Source: VGCC01 sp040381195 (GTDB lineage Bacteria > Actinomycetota > Actinomycetes > S36-B12). Taken from it: 56,262 nucleotides of DNA. The notes under the pieces were generated by a model. That model was not told where the DNA came from and made no database searches. It saw only the letters and a program-made list of their open reading frames with translations. The DNA lies in NCBI GenBank assembly GCA_040381195.1, contig JBEIHR010000002.1, positions 1 to 56,262 on the forward strand, written 5' to 3'. Below, one piece after another: positions 1 to 8,312 of the stretch (position 1 is its first letter; each line of letters opens with the position of its first letter). Position numbers and translations under genes: made by a program.

Positions 1-2334
1 CTGGAAGTGCTTGAGCGCGCCCTCGGCCTCCTCGACGGAGATGTCGCCGCGACCGATCAGGCTTTCCGTGTAGTGCTTGCGCACCGAACGCTTGTTGTCG
101 ATGATCGCGTACATCAACGGCTGGGTGAGCGAAGGGTCATCCGCCTCATTGTGACCTCGCTTGCGGTAGCACACGAGATCGATCACAACATCCTTGTGGA
201 AGGCCTGTCGGAACTGGAATGCCAACCGCGCGACGCGTACCACAGCTTCGGGATCATCGCCGTTGACGTGGAAGATCGGCGCCTGCACCATGCGCGCCAC
301 ATCGGTGGGATAGACACTCGAGCGGCTGTAGCGCGGTGACGTTGTGAAGCCCACCTGGTTGTTCACAACGATGTGGACGGTTCCGCCCGTGCGGTAGCCC
401 TGGAGTTGCGAGAGGTGCAGGGTCTCGGCCACGACACCTTGCCCGGCGAAGGCTGCATCTCCGTGGATCAGCAGCGGCAGGACGTCGAAGACGCGCTCGC
501 GGGGGAGTACGTCCTGCTTCGCACGGACGATTCCTTCAAGGACCGGGTCGACCGCCTCCAGGTGTGAGGGGTTGGCAGCGATGTAGACGGACGTGGATGA
601 GCCGTCGTCGGCGACGAAAGTGCCGGCGGTGCCCAGGTGGTACTTGACGTCGCCGGAGCCTTGTACGGAATCGGAGCCGTAATCACCCTCGAACTCCCGG
701 AAGACCTGGCCGTAGGACTTACCCGCGATGTTGGTCAAGACGTTGAGTCGACCACGGTGCGGCATCCCGATGCACACTTCGAGGATCTCGTTGCTCGCTG
801 ATTCGATGAGGATTGCATCGAGGGCGGGAATCAGTGACTCGGACCCCTCGAGGGAGAAGCGCTTCTGACCGACGTACTTGGTGTGCAGAAAACTCTCCAA
901 GGCCTCGGCCTCGTTGAGTTTGCGCAGGATTCGCAACTGCTCGTCTCGGTGATACTTCTCATGCGGGCACTCCACCCGCTCCTGGATCCATCGCCGCTGC
1001 TCGGGATCCTGGATATGCATGTACTCGATTCCCACCGAGCGGGTGTAGGCATCCCGGAGTACGCCGAGGATGGCGCGCAACTTCATGATCGGCCGTCCAC
1101 CGAATCCCCCCGTGGCGAATTCCCGATCGAGGTCCCACAGGGTGAGGCCGTGACTGAGCACATCGAGATCGGGATGCGTCCGCTGGCGGTACTCCAGCGG
1201 ATCGGTGTCCGCCATGAGGTGTCCGCGCACGCGATACGCGTGGATGATCTCCTGGACCCGGACCGTCTTGTCGAGGTCGGTCTCGTGGCTCGCCGAGATG
1301 TCGTGCGCCCAACGCACTGGCTCGTACGGGATGCGGAGCGATCGGAAGATCGCGTCGTAGAACTCGTCCTCACCCAGGAGCAGTTGATGGACACGGCGGA
1401 GGAATTCCCCGGACTGAGCCCCCTGGATGATGCGGTGGTCGTAGGTGGACGTCAGGGTCAGGATCTTCGACACCGCGTTGCGGACCAGGGTCTCCTCGGA
1501 TGCTCCCTGCCATTCCGCCGGGTACTCCATCGCCCCGACCCCGATGATGCACCCCTGACCGGCCATGAGGCGAGGTACGGAGAAGTTCGTGCCGATCGTC
1601 CCCGGGTTCGTCAGCGTGATCGTGGTTCCCGCGAAGTCGTCGACCCCGAGTGCACCGGCGCGCGCGCGACGGACCATGTCTTCGTAGGACGCCCAGAAGG
1701 TTGCGAAGTCCATCGACTGTGTGGCCTTGATGGAGGGCACGAGCAACTGCCGTGTGCCATCGGCTTTGGCGACATCGATCGCGATCCCCAGATTGACATC
1801 AGGGTTGGTGACCACCGCAGGCTTGCCGTCGAGTTCGGTGAAGTGCGCGTTCATCGCCGGCATCTCGGTGGCCGCACGCACCACCGCGTACCCGATCACA
1901 TGTGTGAACGACACCTTCCCACCGCGTCCGCGGGTGAGGTGGTTGTTGATCACCACCCGGTTGTCCATCAGCAGTTTCGCCGGGATGCCCCGGATGCTCG
2001 TGGCCGTCGGGACTGTGAGGCTCGCGTCCATATTGGCGACGACCCGCCCGGCTGGTCCCTTTAAAACGGTGACGTGGTCTGCCGGTGACGGGGACGCCAC
2101 GGGTGTCGCCGGCGGCACAGCGGGGGCGGAGTGCTCGACAGGGGCGGGCGGCGCGGGCGCTGGCGCGGAAGCGGGCGCTGGCGCGGAAGCGGGCGCATAG
2201 TCGGTGGGCTGGTAGCCCTCGAAGAACTCCCACCACGCAGGATCGACCGAGTTCCTATCGGTGAGGAACTGCTGGTAGAGCTCATCAACGAGCCACTCGT
2301 TGGGCCCGAAGCCGGCTAGCGGCTCTGCAGACAC
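1..2334 (-). CDS. kgd: Multifunctional 2-oxoglutarate decarboxylase/dehydrogenase E1 with fused E2-like domain, 3' end outside window
   Basis: This is the thiamine-diphosphate E1 of the 2-oxoglutarate dehydrogenase step of the TCA cycle, in the actinobacterial form that carries an E2-like acyltransferase domain. The 778 visible codons show an N-terminal segment (residues 1-46, GFGPNEWLVDELYQQF), a Pro/Ala linker (about 47-88), an acyltransferase domain ending near TYDHR with the catalytic His at residue 300, then the E1 part with YKHLG-like GSGDVKYHLG and HGDAAFAGQG (about residue 625) of the cofactor site. The family is about 1,200 residues, so roughly a third is missing beyond base 1. The GTG start follows a GAGAGGA ribosome site about ten bases upstream. 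A TACCCT -10-like box lies at 2381-2386, giving a leader of about 40 bases. The identification is firm. Confidence 0.96.
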   Translation of the reverse strand, partial: MSAEPLAGFGPNEWLVDELYQQFLTDRNSVDPAWWEFFEGYQPTDYAPASAPAPASAPAPAPPAPVEHSAPAVPPATPVASPSPADHVTVLKGPAGRVVANMDASLTVPTATSIRGIPAKLLMDNRVVINNHLTRGRGGKVSFTHVIGYAVVRAATEMPAMNAHFTELDGKPAVVTNPDVNLGIAIDVAKADGTRQLLVPSIKATQSMDFATFWASYEDMVRRARAGALGVDDFAGTTITLTNPGTIGTNFSVPRLMAGQGCIIGVGAMEYPAEWQGASEETLVRNAVSKILTLTSTYDHRIIQGAQSGEFLRRVHQLLLGEDEFYDAIFRSLRIPYEPVRWAHDISASHETDLDKTVRVQEIIHAYRVRGHLMADTDPLEYRQRTHPDLDVLSHGLTLWDLDREFATGGFGGRPIMKLRAILGVLRDAYTRSVGIEYMHIQDPEQRRWIQERVECPHEKYHRDEQLRILRKLNEAEALESFLHTKYVGQKRFSLEGSESLIPALDAILIESASNEILEVCIGMPHRGRLNVLTNIAGKSYGQVFREFEGDYGSDSVQGSGDVKYHLGTAGTFVADDGSSTSVYIAANPSHLEAVDPVLEGIVRAKQDVLPRERVFDVLPLLIHGDAAFAGQGVVAETLHLSQLQGYRTGGTVHIVVNNQVGFTTSPRYSRSSVYPTDVARMVQAPIFHVNGDDPEAVVRVARLAFQFRQAFHKDVVIDLVCYRKRGHNEADDPSLTQPLMYAIIDNKRSVRKHYTESLIGRGDISVEEAEGALKHFQ
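2153..2196. repeat. 18-bp tandem repeat in the kgd linker, about 2.4 copies
   Basis: The unit starting GCGGGCGCTGGCGCGGAA occurs at 2153-2170 and 2171-2188 and begins a third time at 2189-2196. It encodes part of the Pro/Ala/Ser linker between the N-terminal segment and the acyltransferase domain of Kgd, so copy-number change would keep the frame and only alter linker length. Confidence 0.85.
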
Positions 2335-2426
2335 CGCGGGATCCTCTCGCAGTAGGGACCGCGTGTCGCGGCCCTCATGAAGGGTACCGGGATGCGGGAA
2401 GCGTCGTCGACGGGCAGGCTCACCCC

Positions 2427-3131
2427 GTGGGTGAACACCTGGTCGCGGTGATCACCGGCGGCACGCGCGGAATCGGATTCGAGGCAGCGCGCGGTCTGGG
2501 GGAGGCAGGAGCCACCGTCTACCTGATCGGCCGTGATGCCGATCGTGCGGAGGCGGCTGCACGGGATCTGCGGAGCTATGGAATCGATGCGCACGCCGAG
2601 GTCTGCGATGTCTCCGACGCGGAGGAGATGGATGCGGTGGCCGCACGCATCCCGAGCCCCGACATCGTGGTCGCATCCGCGGGCGTCATGGCCGAACGCA
2701 TGACGAAGACGCTGCGCACCACCCCCGAGGAATGGCGGCGAGTGATGGCGGCCAACCTCGACGGCGTCTTCCACACGCTTCGCTGCCTCACACCCGGCAT
2801 GGTCCAACGTCGATCGGGGCGGGTCATCGTCGTCTCGGCCTGTCTAGGCCGCAGTTCCGGGCCCGGGCTCGAGGGCGGCCTCGTCCCCTACCGGGTCAGC
2901 AAGGCGGGCGTGAACGCGCTGGTCCGCTCCTTCGCCGCGGAGACGGGTATGGGGTCCCGGGGCGTGTCGGTGGATGCGATGTGTCCCGGCCACTGCCGCA
3001 CGGACATGGGTGGCCCCGATGCGCCGCGTTCTGCAGCGGAAGGCGCAGACACGATCGTCTGGCTGGCCACACGGGACCCGGCGACGCCCACGGGACTGCT
3101 CTGGGAGGACCGCGCACCGGTCCCGTGGTGA
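2427..3131 (+). CDS. SDR family NAD(P)-dependent oxidoreductase
   Basis: A short-chain dehydrogenase/reductase of 234 residues, the usual size for a classical SDR. The Rossmann glycine motif TGGTRGIG is at residues 10-17, and the catalytic Tyr-Lys pair appears as YRVSK with an upstream Ser in VVSACLG. The structural NNAG motif is changed to ASAG. The substrate cannot be told from sequence. The gene starts divergently from kgd. GTG at 2427 is the only start in this frame that keeps the Rossmann strand without a long unsupported extension; a CAGGCT box six bases upstream could make it leaderless. Confidence 0.88.
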   Translation: MGEHLVAVITGGTRGIGFEAARGLGEAGATVYLIGRDADRAEAAARDLRSYGIDAHAEVCDVSDAEEMDAVAARIPSPDIVVASAGVMAERMTKTLRTTPEEWRRVMAANLDGVFHTLRCLTPGMVQRRSGRVIVVSACLGRSSGPGLEGGLVPYRVSKAGVNALVRSFAAETGMGSRGVSVDAMCPGHCRTDMGGPDAPRSAAEGADTIVWLATRDPATPTGLLWEDRAPVPW

Positions 3132-3158
3132 GGTTCGACTTCCGGTACCGAACGCGCC

Positions 3159-3164
3159 TACAGT
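3159..3164 (+). promoter_or_regulatory. Candidate -10 box of a leaderless L,D-transpeptidase mRNA
   Basis: TACAGT lies seven bases before the GTG at 3172, and no ribosome site is seen. A TTCGAC that could act as -35 is at 3134-3139. Confidence 0.5.
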
Positions 3165-3171
3165 CATCCGC

Positions 3172-4476
3172 GTGCGCACTTCCCCGGTGATCGCGGTCCT
3201 GCTGGCCGTCATTGCCGCCCCCGCGTCCGTCGCCCAGGACCTCACCCCGCCGACCGCGCCCCCAGCTCCGCCGGCGATCGCCCAGGCCGTTGCGGGACCC
3301 CAGGTCGTCACGCTCTACTTCCAACCCGGAGAGGGAGCGGTGGGTGCGGAGTACTCACTGGACAACGGGCCCTGGACTGCATGCGCACAGGAGCTCGGGA
3401 CGTGCACCGTCGCCGGACTCACGAACGGGCGTACATATCGCATCTCCCTTCGGAGCACGAACGCCGTCGGTGTCAGCGCACCGGCGGGGCCGGCGAGCGC
3501 CGTGCCTGTCGCCCCTCCGGGTGTGGACCCCGATAAGCCGACGCAGGTCATCGGCAAAGTGCGCAGGGTCACCGCGGAATTCGAGGCGGCAGGCAACGAC
3601 CTCGGGGTCTCGGGAGCGCGCTCACGACTCGGCGTGGGGACCCTTCCGGAACTCACCTTCAGCGCACCGATCGCCAACAAGGCGGCGGTCGAGCGCCACC
3701 TCGTCGTCACCGCGACCGATGGCACGGGTGTCACCGCCGTCGTCCCCGGAGCCTGGGGCTGGTTGGGTGACCGCAGAGTCGTGTTCCGTCCCGAGGCGTA
3801 CTGGCCCGCGAAATCCACGATCACCATCACGTCCACCGTGGGTGGTGTCCTGCTCGGCCGCGACGCCGGTGCGGCCCTCATCGGATCACCCGCTCTCAAT
3901 GTCGCGTACACCTTCACCACGTCCCGTGCGCTTGTGGCCCTCGTCGATGGGTTGAAGAAGAACATGCGCGTCTGGATCGACGGAAAACTTGTGAAGACCT
4001 TCCGCGTGTCCCTCGGTGGTCCGGAGTGGGAGACCCGCAATGGTGTGAAGGTGATCAGCGTCGCCAAGGAGGAGTACAAGGTGTACCGGAGCACGTCGCT
4101 CGGGATCACCGATCCCGCGGAGGCATACGTGCTCCCTGCGCCATGGAACACCCGACTGACACCCACCGGCGAGTTCATCCACGCGGCACCCTGGGCCTAC
4201 GGCCGCCTTGGCCGCTACAACGGATCCCACGGCTGCACGAACATGTTCGAGCAGGACGCGAAGTGGATCTTCGATAGCACCATCCCCGGGGACGTCGTGA
4301 TGTATCAGAACACCGGGGGATCGAGGGTCGAACCATGGAACGGTCCCGGTGGGCTGTGGAATATCCCTTGGCAGAGTTGGGCGAAGAAGTCCGCCCTCGG
4401 GAAGGCCACGGGCGCCGTCGACGACGCGGAGATCAACGAAACCCCGCCGACCATCACCCCTGAGGCGAGCGCGTAA
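3172..4476 (+). CDS. Secreted L,D-transpeptidase with FN3-like and Ig-like domains
   Basis: A cell-wall enzyme forming 3-3 peptidoglycan cross-links outside the membrane. A signal peptide (MRTSPVIAVLLAVIAAPASVA then QD) is followed by a fibronectin-III-like domain (about residues 40-115), a Big-like domain (about 150-240) and a YkuD catalytic domain. The catalytic signature is HAAPWAYG followed by SHGCTN, with the nucleophile at Cys355. The open frame extends upstream into the SDR gene, but GTG at 3172 starts exactly at the signal peptide and has a -10-like box seven bases before it. The protein is 434 residues. The two N-terminal beta domains match the arrangement of actinobacterial Ldt enzymes, except that the first looks like FN3. 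The stop lies two bases before the next ATG. Confidence 0.9.
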   Translation: MRTSPVIAVLLAVIAAPASVAQDLTPPTAPPAPPAIAQAVAGPQVVTLYFQPGEGAVGAEYSLDNGPWTACAQELGTCTVAGLTNGRTYRISLRSTNAVGVSAPAGPASAVPVAPPGVDPDKPTQVIGKVRRVTAEFEAAGNDLGVSGARSRLGVGTLPELTFSAPIANKAAVERHLVVTATDGTGVTAVVPGAWGWLGDRRVVFRPEAYWPAKSTITITSTVGGVLLGRDAGAALIGSPALNVAYTFTTSRALVALVDGLKKNMRVWIDGKLVKTFRVSLGGPEWETRNGVKVISVAKEEYKVYRSTSLGITDPAEAYVLPAPWNTRLTPTGEFIHAAPWAYGRLGRYNGSHGCTNMFEQDAKWIFDSTIPGDVVMYQNTGGSRVEPWNGPGGLWNIPWQSWAKKSALGKATGAVDDAEINETPPTITPEASA

Positions 4477-4478
4477 CG

Positions 4479-5279
4479 ATGAGTGACTTTGACGCTGCCC
4501 TGCGTATCCAAGAATCCCACGATGGGCTCACCTGGTCCGTCCCCGACGGGTGGCAACAGGGTCGCGGAGCCTGGGGTGGACTCGTGGTCGCCGCATGCGT
4601 CACTGCGGTTCAGGTGCGTGAATCCGCGTCGAGACCCGTGCGCGCGGTCACCGTGCAGATGGCGGGGCCCGTGCTGGTGGGCGATCAGCGCATCGTGGTG
4701 ACCGAAGTCCGCCGAGGAAGCGCCATGACCACCTGGAATGTCGACATCGTCGATGACCGAGGTGCCACGGCGGTGCACGCCTCGGTGATCTGCGGGGCGC
4801 CACGGGACCTGGACGTGGATCGCACCGCGGAGTGGGGCTGCGCGCAGAGGGGCGAAGCACCGCCTTGGACCGCCGTCCCGGTGATCCCGGTCGAACCTCC
4901 GCTGGGCCCGGTCTTCGGCCCGCACGTGACCTTCCGTCCGCTGGCAGGTCGGCCGGGGAGTGCGGAGGAAGCGAGAACCCGTGGGTGGGTTGCCTACGCG
5001 GACGGGAAGCCCTGGAGTCCGGCACGCGTGTTGGGCCTCATCGACGCATGGTGGCCGGGTGCGCTCGTCGCCTCCGACCGTATGCGGCCACTCGCGACCG
5101 TGATGTTCGCTGCCACCCTGCTCGTCGACCCCGATCACCTCGATGCGGGACAGCCGCTGTACTACGAGGGTGAACTCACGGCAGGTGCGGATGGGTTCAC
5201 GAGCGAACTTCGCCGCCTCTGGTCCCCGGATGGCCGACTGGTCGTGGAGAACCTGCAGTCGATCGTCGTTATCGCGTAG
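4479..5279 (+). CDS. Thioesterase family protein (double hotdog, TesB-like)
   Basis: The 266 residues resemble the two-hotdog acyl-CoA thioesterase family. The N-terminal half has the QGRGAWGGLVVA stretch and the beta pattern PVRAVTVQMAGPVLVGDQ; the C-terminal half has VLGLIDAWWPGAL. Such proteins hydrolyse acyl-CoA esters, but substrate and pathway are unknown here. It begins two bases after the transpeptidase stop and probably shares its transcript. Its 3' end overlaps the convergent transglycosylase gene by 11 bases. Confidence 0.78.
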   Translation: MSDFDAALRIQESHDGLTWSVPDGWQQGRGAWGGLVVAACVTAVQVRESASRPVRAVTVQMAGPVLVGDQRIVVTEVRRGSAMTTWNVDIVDDRGATAVHASVICGAPRDLDVDRTAEWGCAQRGEAPPWTAVPVIPVEPPLGPVFGPHVTFRPLAGRPGSAEEARTRGWVAYADGKPWSPARVLGLIDAWWPGALVASDRMRPLATVMFAATLLVDPDHLDAGQPLYYEGELTAGADGFTSELRRLWSPDGRLVVENLQSIVVIA

Positions 5280-5868
5280 GCGACATCGTCGGAGTCGGGC
5301 CCGTTGACGCAGGCTCCTCGAACGTGAGCGTCTGCGACCAGGAAAGAACCCGCTTCACGTACTGCTCGGTCTCCGGATACGGCGGGATTCCCTTGTGGCG
5401 GCGTACCGCTCCGTGACCGGCGTTGTAGGCCGCCAGGACATTCTCGAGGAGTCGACCTTCCACTTTTCGGACGAGCTTGCGATTCACGCAGTTCATCTTC
5501 GCTGCTGAATGGATGGCGTCGATCGGGTTCCACACGTCTGCGACCCCATCCCCGTCTCCATCGATTCCATACTGCTTCCACGTGCTTGGCATGAATTGGG
5601 CAATTCCCTGCGCGCCCGCCGGGCTGACCGCATCCGGATTCCAACTGCTCTCCGCCGCGATCTGCGCTGCGAGAACCCTGGCGGAGACGAGTGGGCATCG
5701 TTCGGCGGCTTCCCGGATGACCGGTGTGTATGCGGCGGGGACCACCACGGCTCCACCGAGTCGTCCCGAGTCGCGTATCCCATCGAGGTAGCGCCAGCCC
5801 TGGTAGCCGATCACCGCGATGCCGATCACCACGACCAGCAACACGATGATCGACCGAAGACGCTTCAT
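5269..5868 (-). CDS. Membrane-anchored lytic transglycosylase (SLT domain)
   Basis: A peptidoglycan-cleaving enzyme of 199 residues. It has one N-terminal membrane anchor (about residues 6-23) and an SLT fold with the catalytic Glu73 in QIAAESSWNP, the GIAQFMPSTW motif, and AYNAG followed by a Tyr-rich end (IPPYPETEQYVKRV). The ATG at 5868 is preceded by a strong GGGAGAGG ribosome site; a longer upstream frame lacks one and would run into the divergent GTPase gene. A TACCGT box at 5892-5897 on this strand may be its -10. Together with the L,D-transpeptidase it forms a small wall-remodelling locus. Confidence 0.9.
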   Translation of the reverse strand: MKRLRSIIVLLVVVIGIAVIGYQGWRYLDGIRDSGRLGGAVVVPAAYTPVIREAAERCPLVSARVLAAQIAAESSWNPDAVSPAGAQGIAQFMPSTWKQYGIDGDGDGVADVWNPIDAIHSAAKMNCVNRKLVRKVEGRLLENVLAAYNAGHGAVRRHKGIPPYPETEQYVKRVLSWSQTLTFEEPASTGPTPTMSPTR

Positions 5869-5917
5869 GACCTCTCCCGGGAAGGGCATCCACGGTAACC
5901 CGGGGTACCTGCCCACG

Positions 5918-5923
5918 TACGCT
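5918..5923 (+). promoter_or_regulatory. Candidate -10 box of a leaderless GTPase mRNA
   Basis: TACGCT is exactly six bases before ATG 5930, and there is no ribosome site. It lies in the 61-base divergent gap with the transglycosylase. Confidence 0.5.
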
Positions 5924-5929
5924 CGACAC

Positions 5930-7096
5930 ATGTCACCCGACGATGTCGCCCGCCCCGACCTGGGCCCGGCTGCACTCGAGGCGCTGTTCGGAAAGGAACT
6001 CGCGGAGGCGTATGCCTCATTGGGCTGCTTCAATCTCGCGATCTTCGGCAAGACAGGTGCCGGCAAGTCCACCCTGCTCAATGCGGTCTTCGGCGAGGAG
6101 GTGGCCGAGACGGGCGTGGGTCGCCCGGTGACCAAGGGATTGATCTACTACCGGCATCCGGACGCGTTCCTCGGGATCTTCGACTCCGAGGGATTCGAGA
6201 CGGGAACGTCGGGCGATGTGATCTTGCGTGGTCTGCACGATTTGGTTTCCGCCCGCGCAACGGCGCCAATCGACCAGCGTATCCACGCAGTCTGGTACGC
6301 CGTGCGGTGGTCCGATCGCAGATTCGAACACGCACAACAGGACTTCGTTCGCAGGATCGCCGAGCTCGGGCTCCCGGTCATCGTGGTGATCACACAGGTG
6401 CCCTTCCGAGGCGGGACTCCGCATCCTGAGGCGGTGGAATTCGCCGATTTCATCACCGAGTGCTCCCTGCCGATCCACCCCGAGGGGCGCCCGGTCCTCA
6501 CCAACGCCGTCTTCGACACGTTCACCGACTCACCCGTTGCCGGGCTCCACGAGTTGCTCGACGTCACGTACGCGATAGTCCCGGAGGCGGTCGAGGGAGC
6601 ACTCACGGCTGCCCAGAGGCTCGATCTGGAGCGCAAGAAAAAAGCGGTCGCGGCCGTCATTCGCCAAGCAGTGGCGGTCGCTTCCGGCGTAGGCGCGGCC
6701 CCGATCCCGTTCGCTGACGCAGCGCTTCTCGTCCCGAATCAGGTGACCATGATCGCTCGCATCACTGCCGCCTATGGTTTGCCGGCGAGCACGTCGCGCA
6801 CGATGGCGATCGCCGGCTCGGTGGTCCTCACGGGCGGAGCGACGATGGCGGGTCGCTACGCGGTCACCAACCTGTTGAAATTCGTGCCCGGCGGTCAGAT
6901 CGCCGGATCGGCCATCTCCGCCACGGTTGCCGCGGCGTTGACCAAGGCGGTGGGTGTTGCATGGTCGCGGGTGTGCGAGTACGCACTGTCGATGGACCCC
7001 CAGCAGCGGGAGGCCTTCCTCTCGAGCGGGGCCGTCTCAGAGGCCTTTCGGGGCTTCATGCGGCGATCGGACGACGGTGTTAGCGTCGCGCCATGA
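5930..7096 (+). CDS. P-loop GTPase with C-terminal hydrophobic DUF697-like region
   Basis: This 388-residue protein has a G1 motif GKTGAGKST at residues 40-48, a G3 DSEG at 85-88 and a G4-like TQVP after a beta strand (PVIVVITQ), where the usual Asp of [NT]KxD is replaced. The second half contains PIPFADAALLVPNQVTMIAR, which resembles the DUF697 tail of YcjF-like membrane GTPases, and further hydrophobic stretches. It is likely membrane-associated; the function is unknown. ATG 5930 is chosen over earlier in-frame starts because those overlap the divergent gene and because a -10-like box sits six bases before it. It overlaps the next gene by ATGA. Confidence 0.82.
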   Translation: MSPDDVARPDLGPAALEALFGKELAEAYASLGCFNLAIFGKTGAGKSTLLNAVFGEEVAETGVGRPVTKGLIYYRHPDAFLGIFDSEGFETGTSGDVILRGLHDLVSARATAPIDQRIHAVWYAVRWSDRRFEHAQQDFVRRIAELGLPVIVVITQVPFRGGTPHPEAVEFADFITECSLPIHPEGRPVLTNAVFDTFTDSPVAGLHELLDVTYAIVPEAVEGALTAAQRLDLERKKKAVAAVIRQAVAVASGVGAAPIPFADAALLVPNQVTMIARITAAYGLPASTSRTMAIAGSVVLTGGATMAGRYAVTNLLKFVPGGQIAGSAISATVAAALTKAVGVAWSRVCEYALSMDPQQREAFLSSGAVSEAFRGFMRRSDDGVSVAP

Positions 7097-7314
7097 AGCG
7101 ATTCCTCTTCCTCCTCCTGGTCCTGACTGGCGCAGCGGGAGCGTGGCTGTGGTGGCAGCGCCGCCTCGACGCGCAGCAGCAGGATGTCTGGTCCCAGGTC
7201 ATGACCCCGGAGCCGGAGCCCGAGCCTCAGACCCCCGAGCCAGCGCCGAAGCCGGTGGCGAAGAAGAAGGCGGCCACGAAGGCCGCGCCAGCCAAGGACG
7301 CAGCCGCGTCCTGA
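7093..7314 (+). CDS. Small single-pass membrane protein with Ala/Lys/Pro-rich tail
   Basis: A 73-residue protein with one N-terminal membrane segment (MKRFLFLLLVLTGAAGAWLWW), a short QDVWSQVMTPE motif and a low-complexity basic tail. The N-terminal half resembles the small actinobacterial DLW-39 family, which ends in a DLW-T-D-like motif, but the resemblance is by eye only. Its ATG overlaps the GTPase stop, so the two are translationally coupled and may act together. Function unknown. Confidence 0.7.
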   Translation: MKRFLFLLLVLTGAAGAWLWWQRRLDAQQQDVWSQVMTPEPEPEPQTPEPAPKPVAKKKAATKAAPAKDAAAS

Positions 7315-7394
7315 CCGTTCGCCGTGGGAGAAGAAGCCCTGCATCTGTTGGGTGATCCACCCGTCCGTGCCTAGGGTGGTGTGAGGAGGTGGTC

Positions 7395-8312
7395 ATGCGT
7401 TCCCCGTCTGAGGCGATGCGCATTCACCAAGAGGCGCAGTTCGACGAGCCGCCTGTCCTCGTCCACGCATTCTCGGGGTTCGTCGATGCGGGCAACGGGG
7501 TGCGGATCGCGATCGAGCACCTGCTCACCCGCCCGCACGACTTACTGATCTCCTTCGACTCCGACGAATTCATCGACTATCGGGCCCGTCGGCCGCGCAT
7601 GCTCTTCTCGGCAGATCACTTCACGTCTGTCGATGTTCCGCGCATCAGTCTTCACCGCGTGAGCGATGACGATGGACGTGACTTCCTGTTGCTCGCCGGT
7701 CCCGAGCCGGATTACCAGTGGGAGCGCTTCCTCGCCTCGGTCGATCTCATCATCGAGCGCTATCGGGTTTCGGCGCTGGTCGGACTCTCTGCGATTCCGT
7801 GGCCGATTCCGCATACCCGCCCCCTGTCGGTGATCGTCCACGGGAACGAGCCCTCCCTGGTTGCTGGGCGCAGTGCGATGTTGGGGGATATCGAGGTGCC
7901 CGGTCACGTCGGCGCGATGCTCGAGCTGCGCGGCGCGGAACTGGAGATGCCCTCGATTGGAATCACCGCGCAGGTGCCGCACTACCTCGTGCAATTCGAG
8001 TACCCGCAGGGAGCGGTTGCGTTGCTCGAGGGACTCCAGGACGTCGTGGGTTTGCAGGTGGATGCGTCCGTTCTGGCGGCCGCCTCCGAGCGTGCCGTCC
8101 AGGACGTCGCGGCACAGGTGGCGGACAACGAGGCCTTCGCCGCGGTCGTGGCAGCGCTGGAGGCCCAGTACGACTCCGTGGCGACGAGTGCGGCGCCGTC
8201 GTGGACCGGTGGCGACATCCCCAGTGGGGACCAGATCGCCGCCCAGGTCGAGGAGTTCCTCGCGGGTCTGGCCCGCGACAACGGACAGGACAAGGACGGC
8301 CCCGAGGCCTAG
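7395..8312 (+). CDS. PAC2 family protein
   Basis: A 305-residue protein of the PAC2 (proteasome assembly chaperone 2) family, common in actinobacteria. Typical features are the opening PPVLVHAFSGFVDAGNGVRIA, the LLAGPEPDYQW stretch and GLSAIPWPIPHTRP. Its role in bacteria is not established. A GTG lies six bases upstream, but ATG 7395 is preferred because the AGGAGG site at 7384-7389 is then five bases away. A TAGGGT box at 7372-7377 could be its -10. The last four bases (CTAG) are shared with the convergent hydrolase. Confidence 0.9.
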   Translation: MRSPSEAMRIHQEAQFDEPPVLVHAFSGFVDAGNGVRIAIEHLLTRPHDLLISFDSDEFIDYRARRPRMLFSADHFTSVDVPRISLHRVSDDDGRDFLLLAGPEPDYQWERFLASVDLIIERYRVSALVGLSAIPWPIPHTRPLSVIVHGNEPSLVAGRSAMLGDIEVPGHVGAMLELRGAELEMPSIGITAQVPHYLVQFEYPQGAVALLEGLQDVVGLQVDASVLAAASERAVQDVAAQVADNEAFAAVVAALEAQYDSVATSAAPSWTGGDIPSGDQIAAQVEEFLAGLARDNGQDKDGPEA

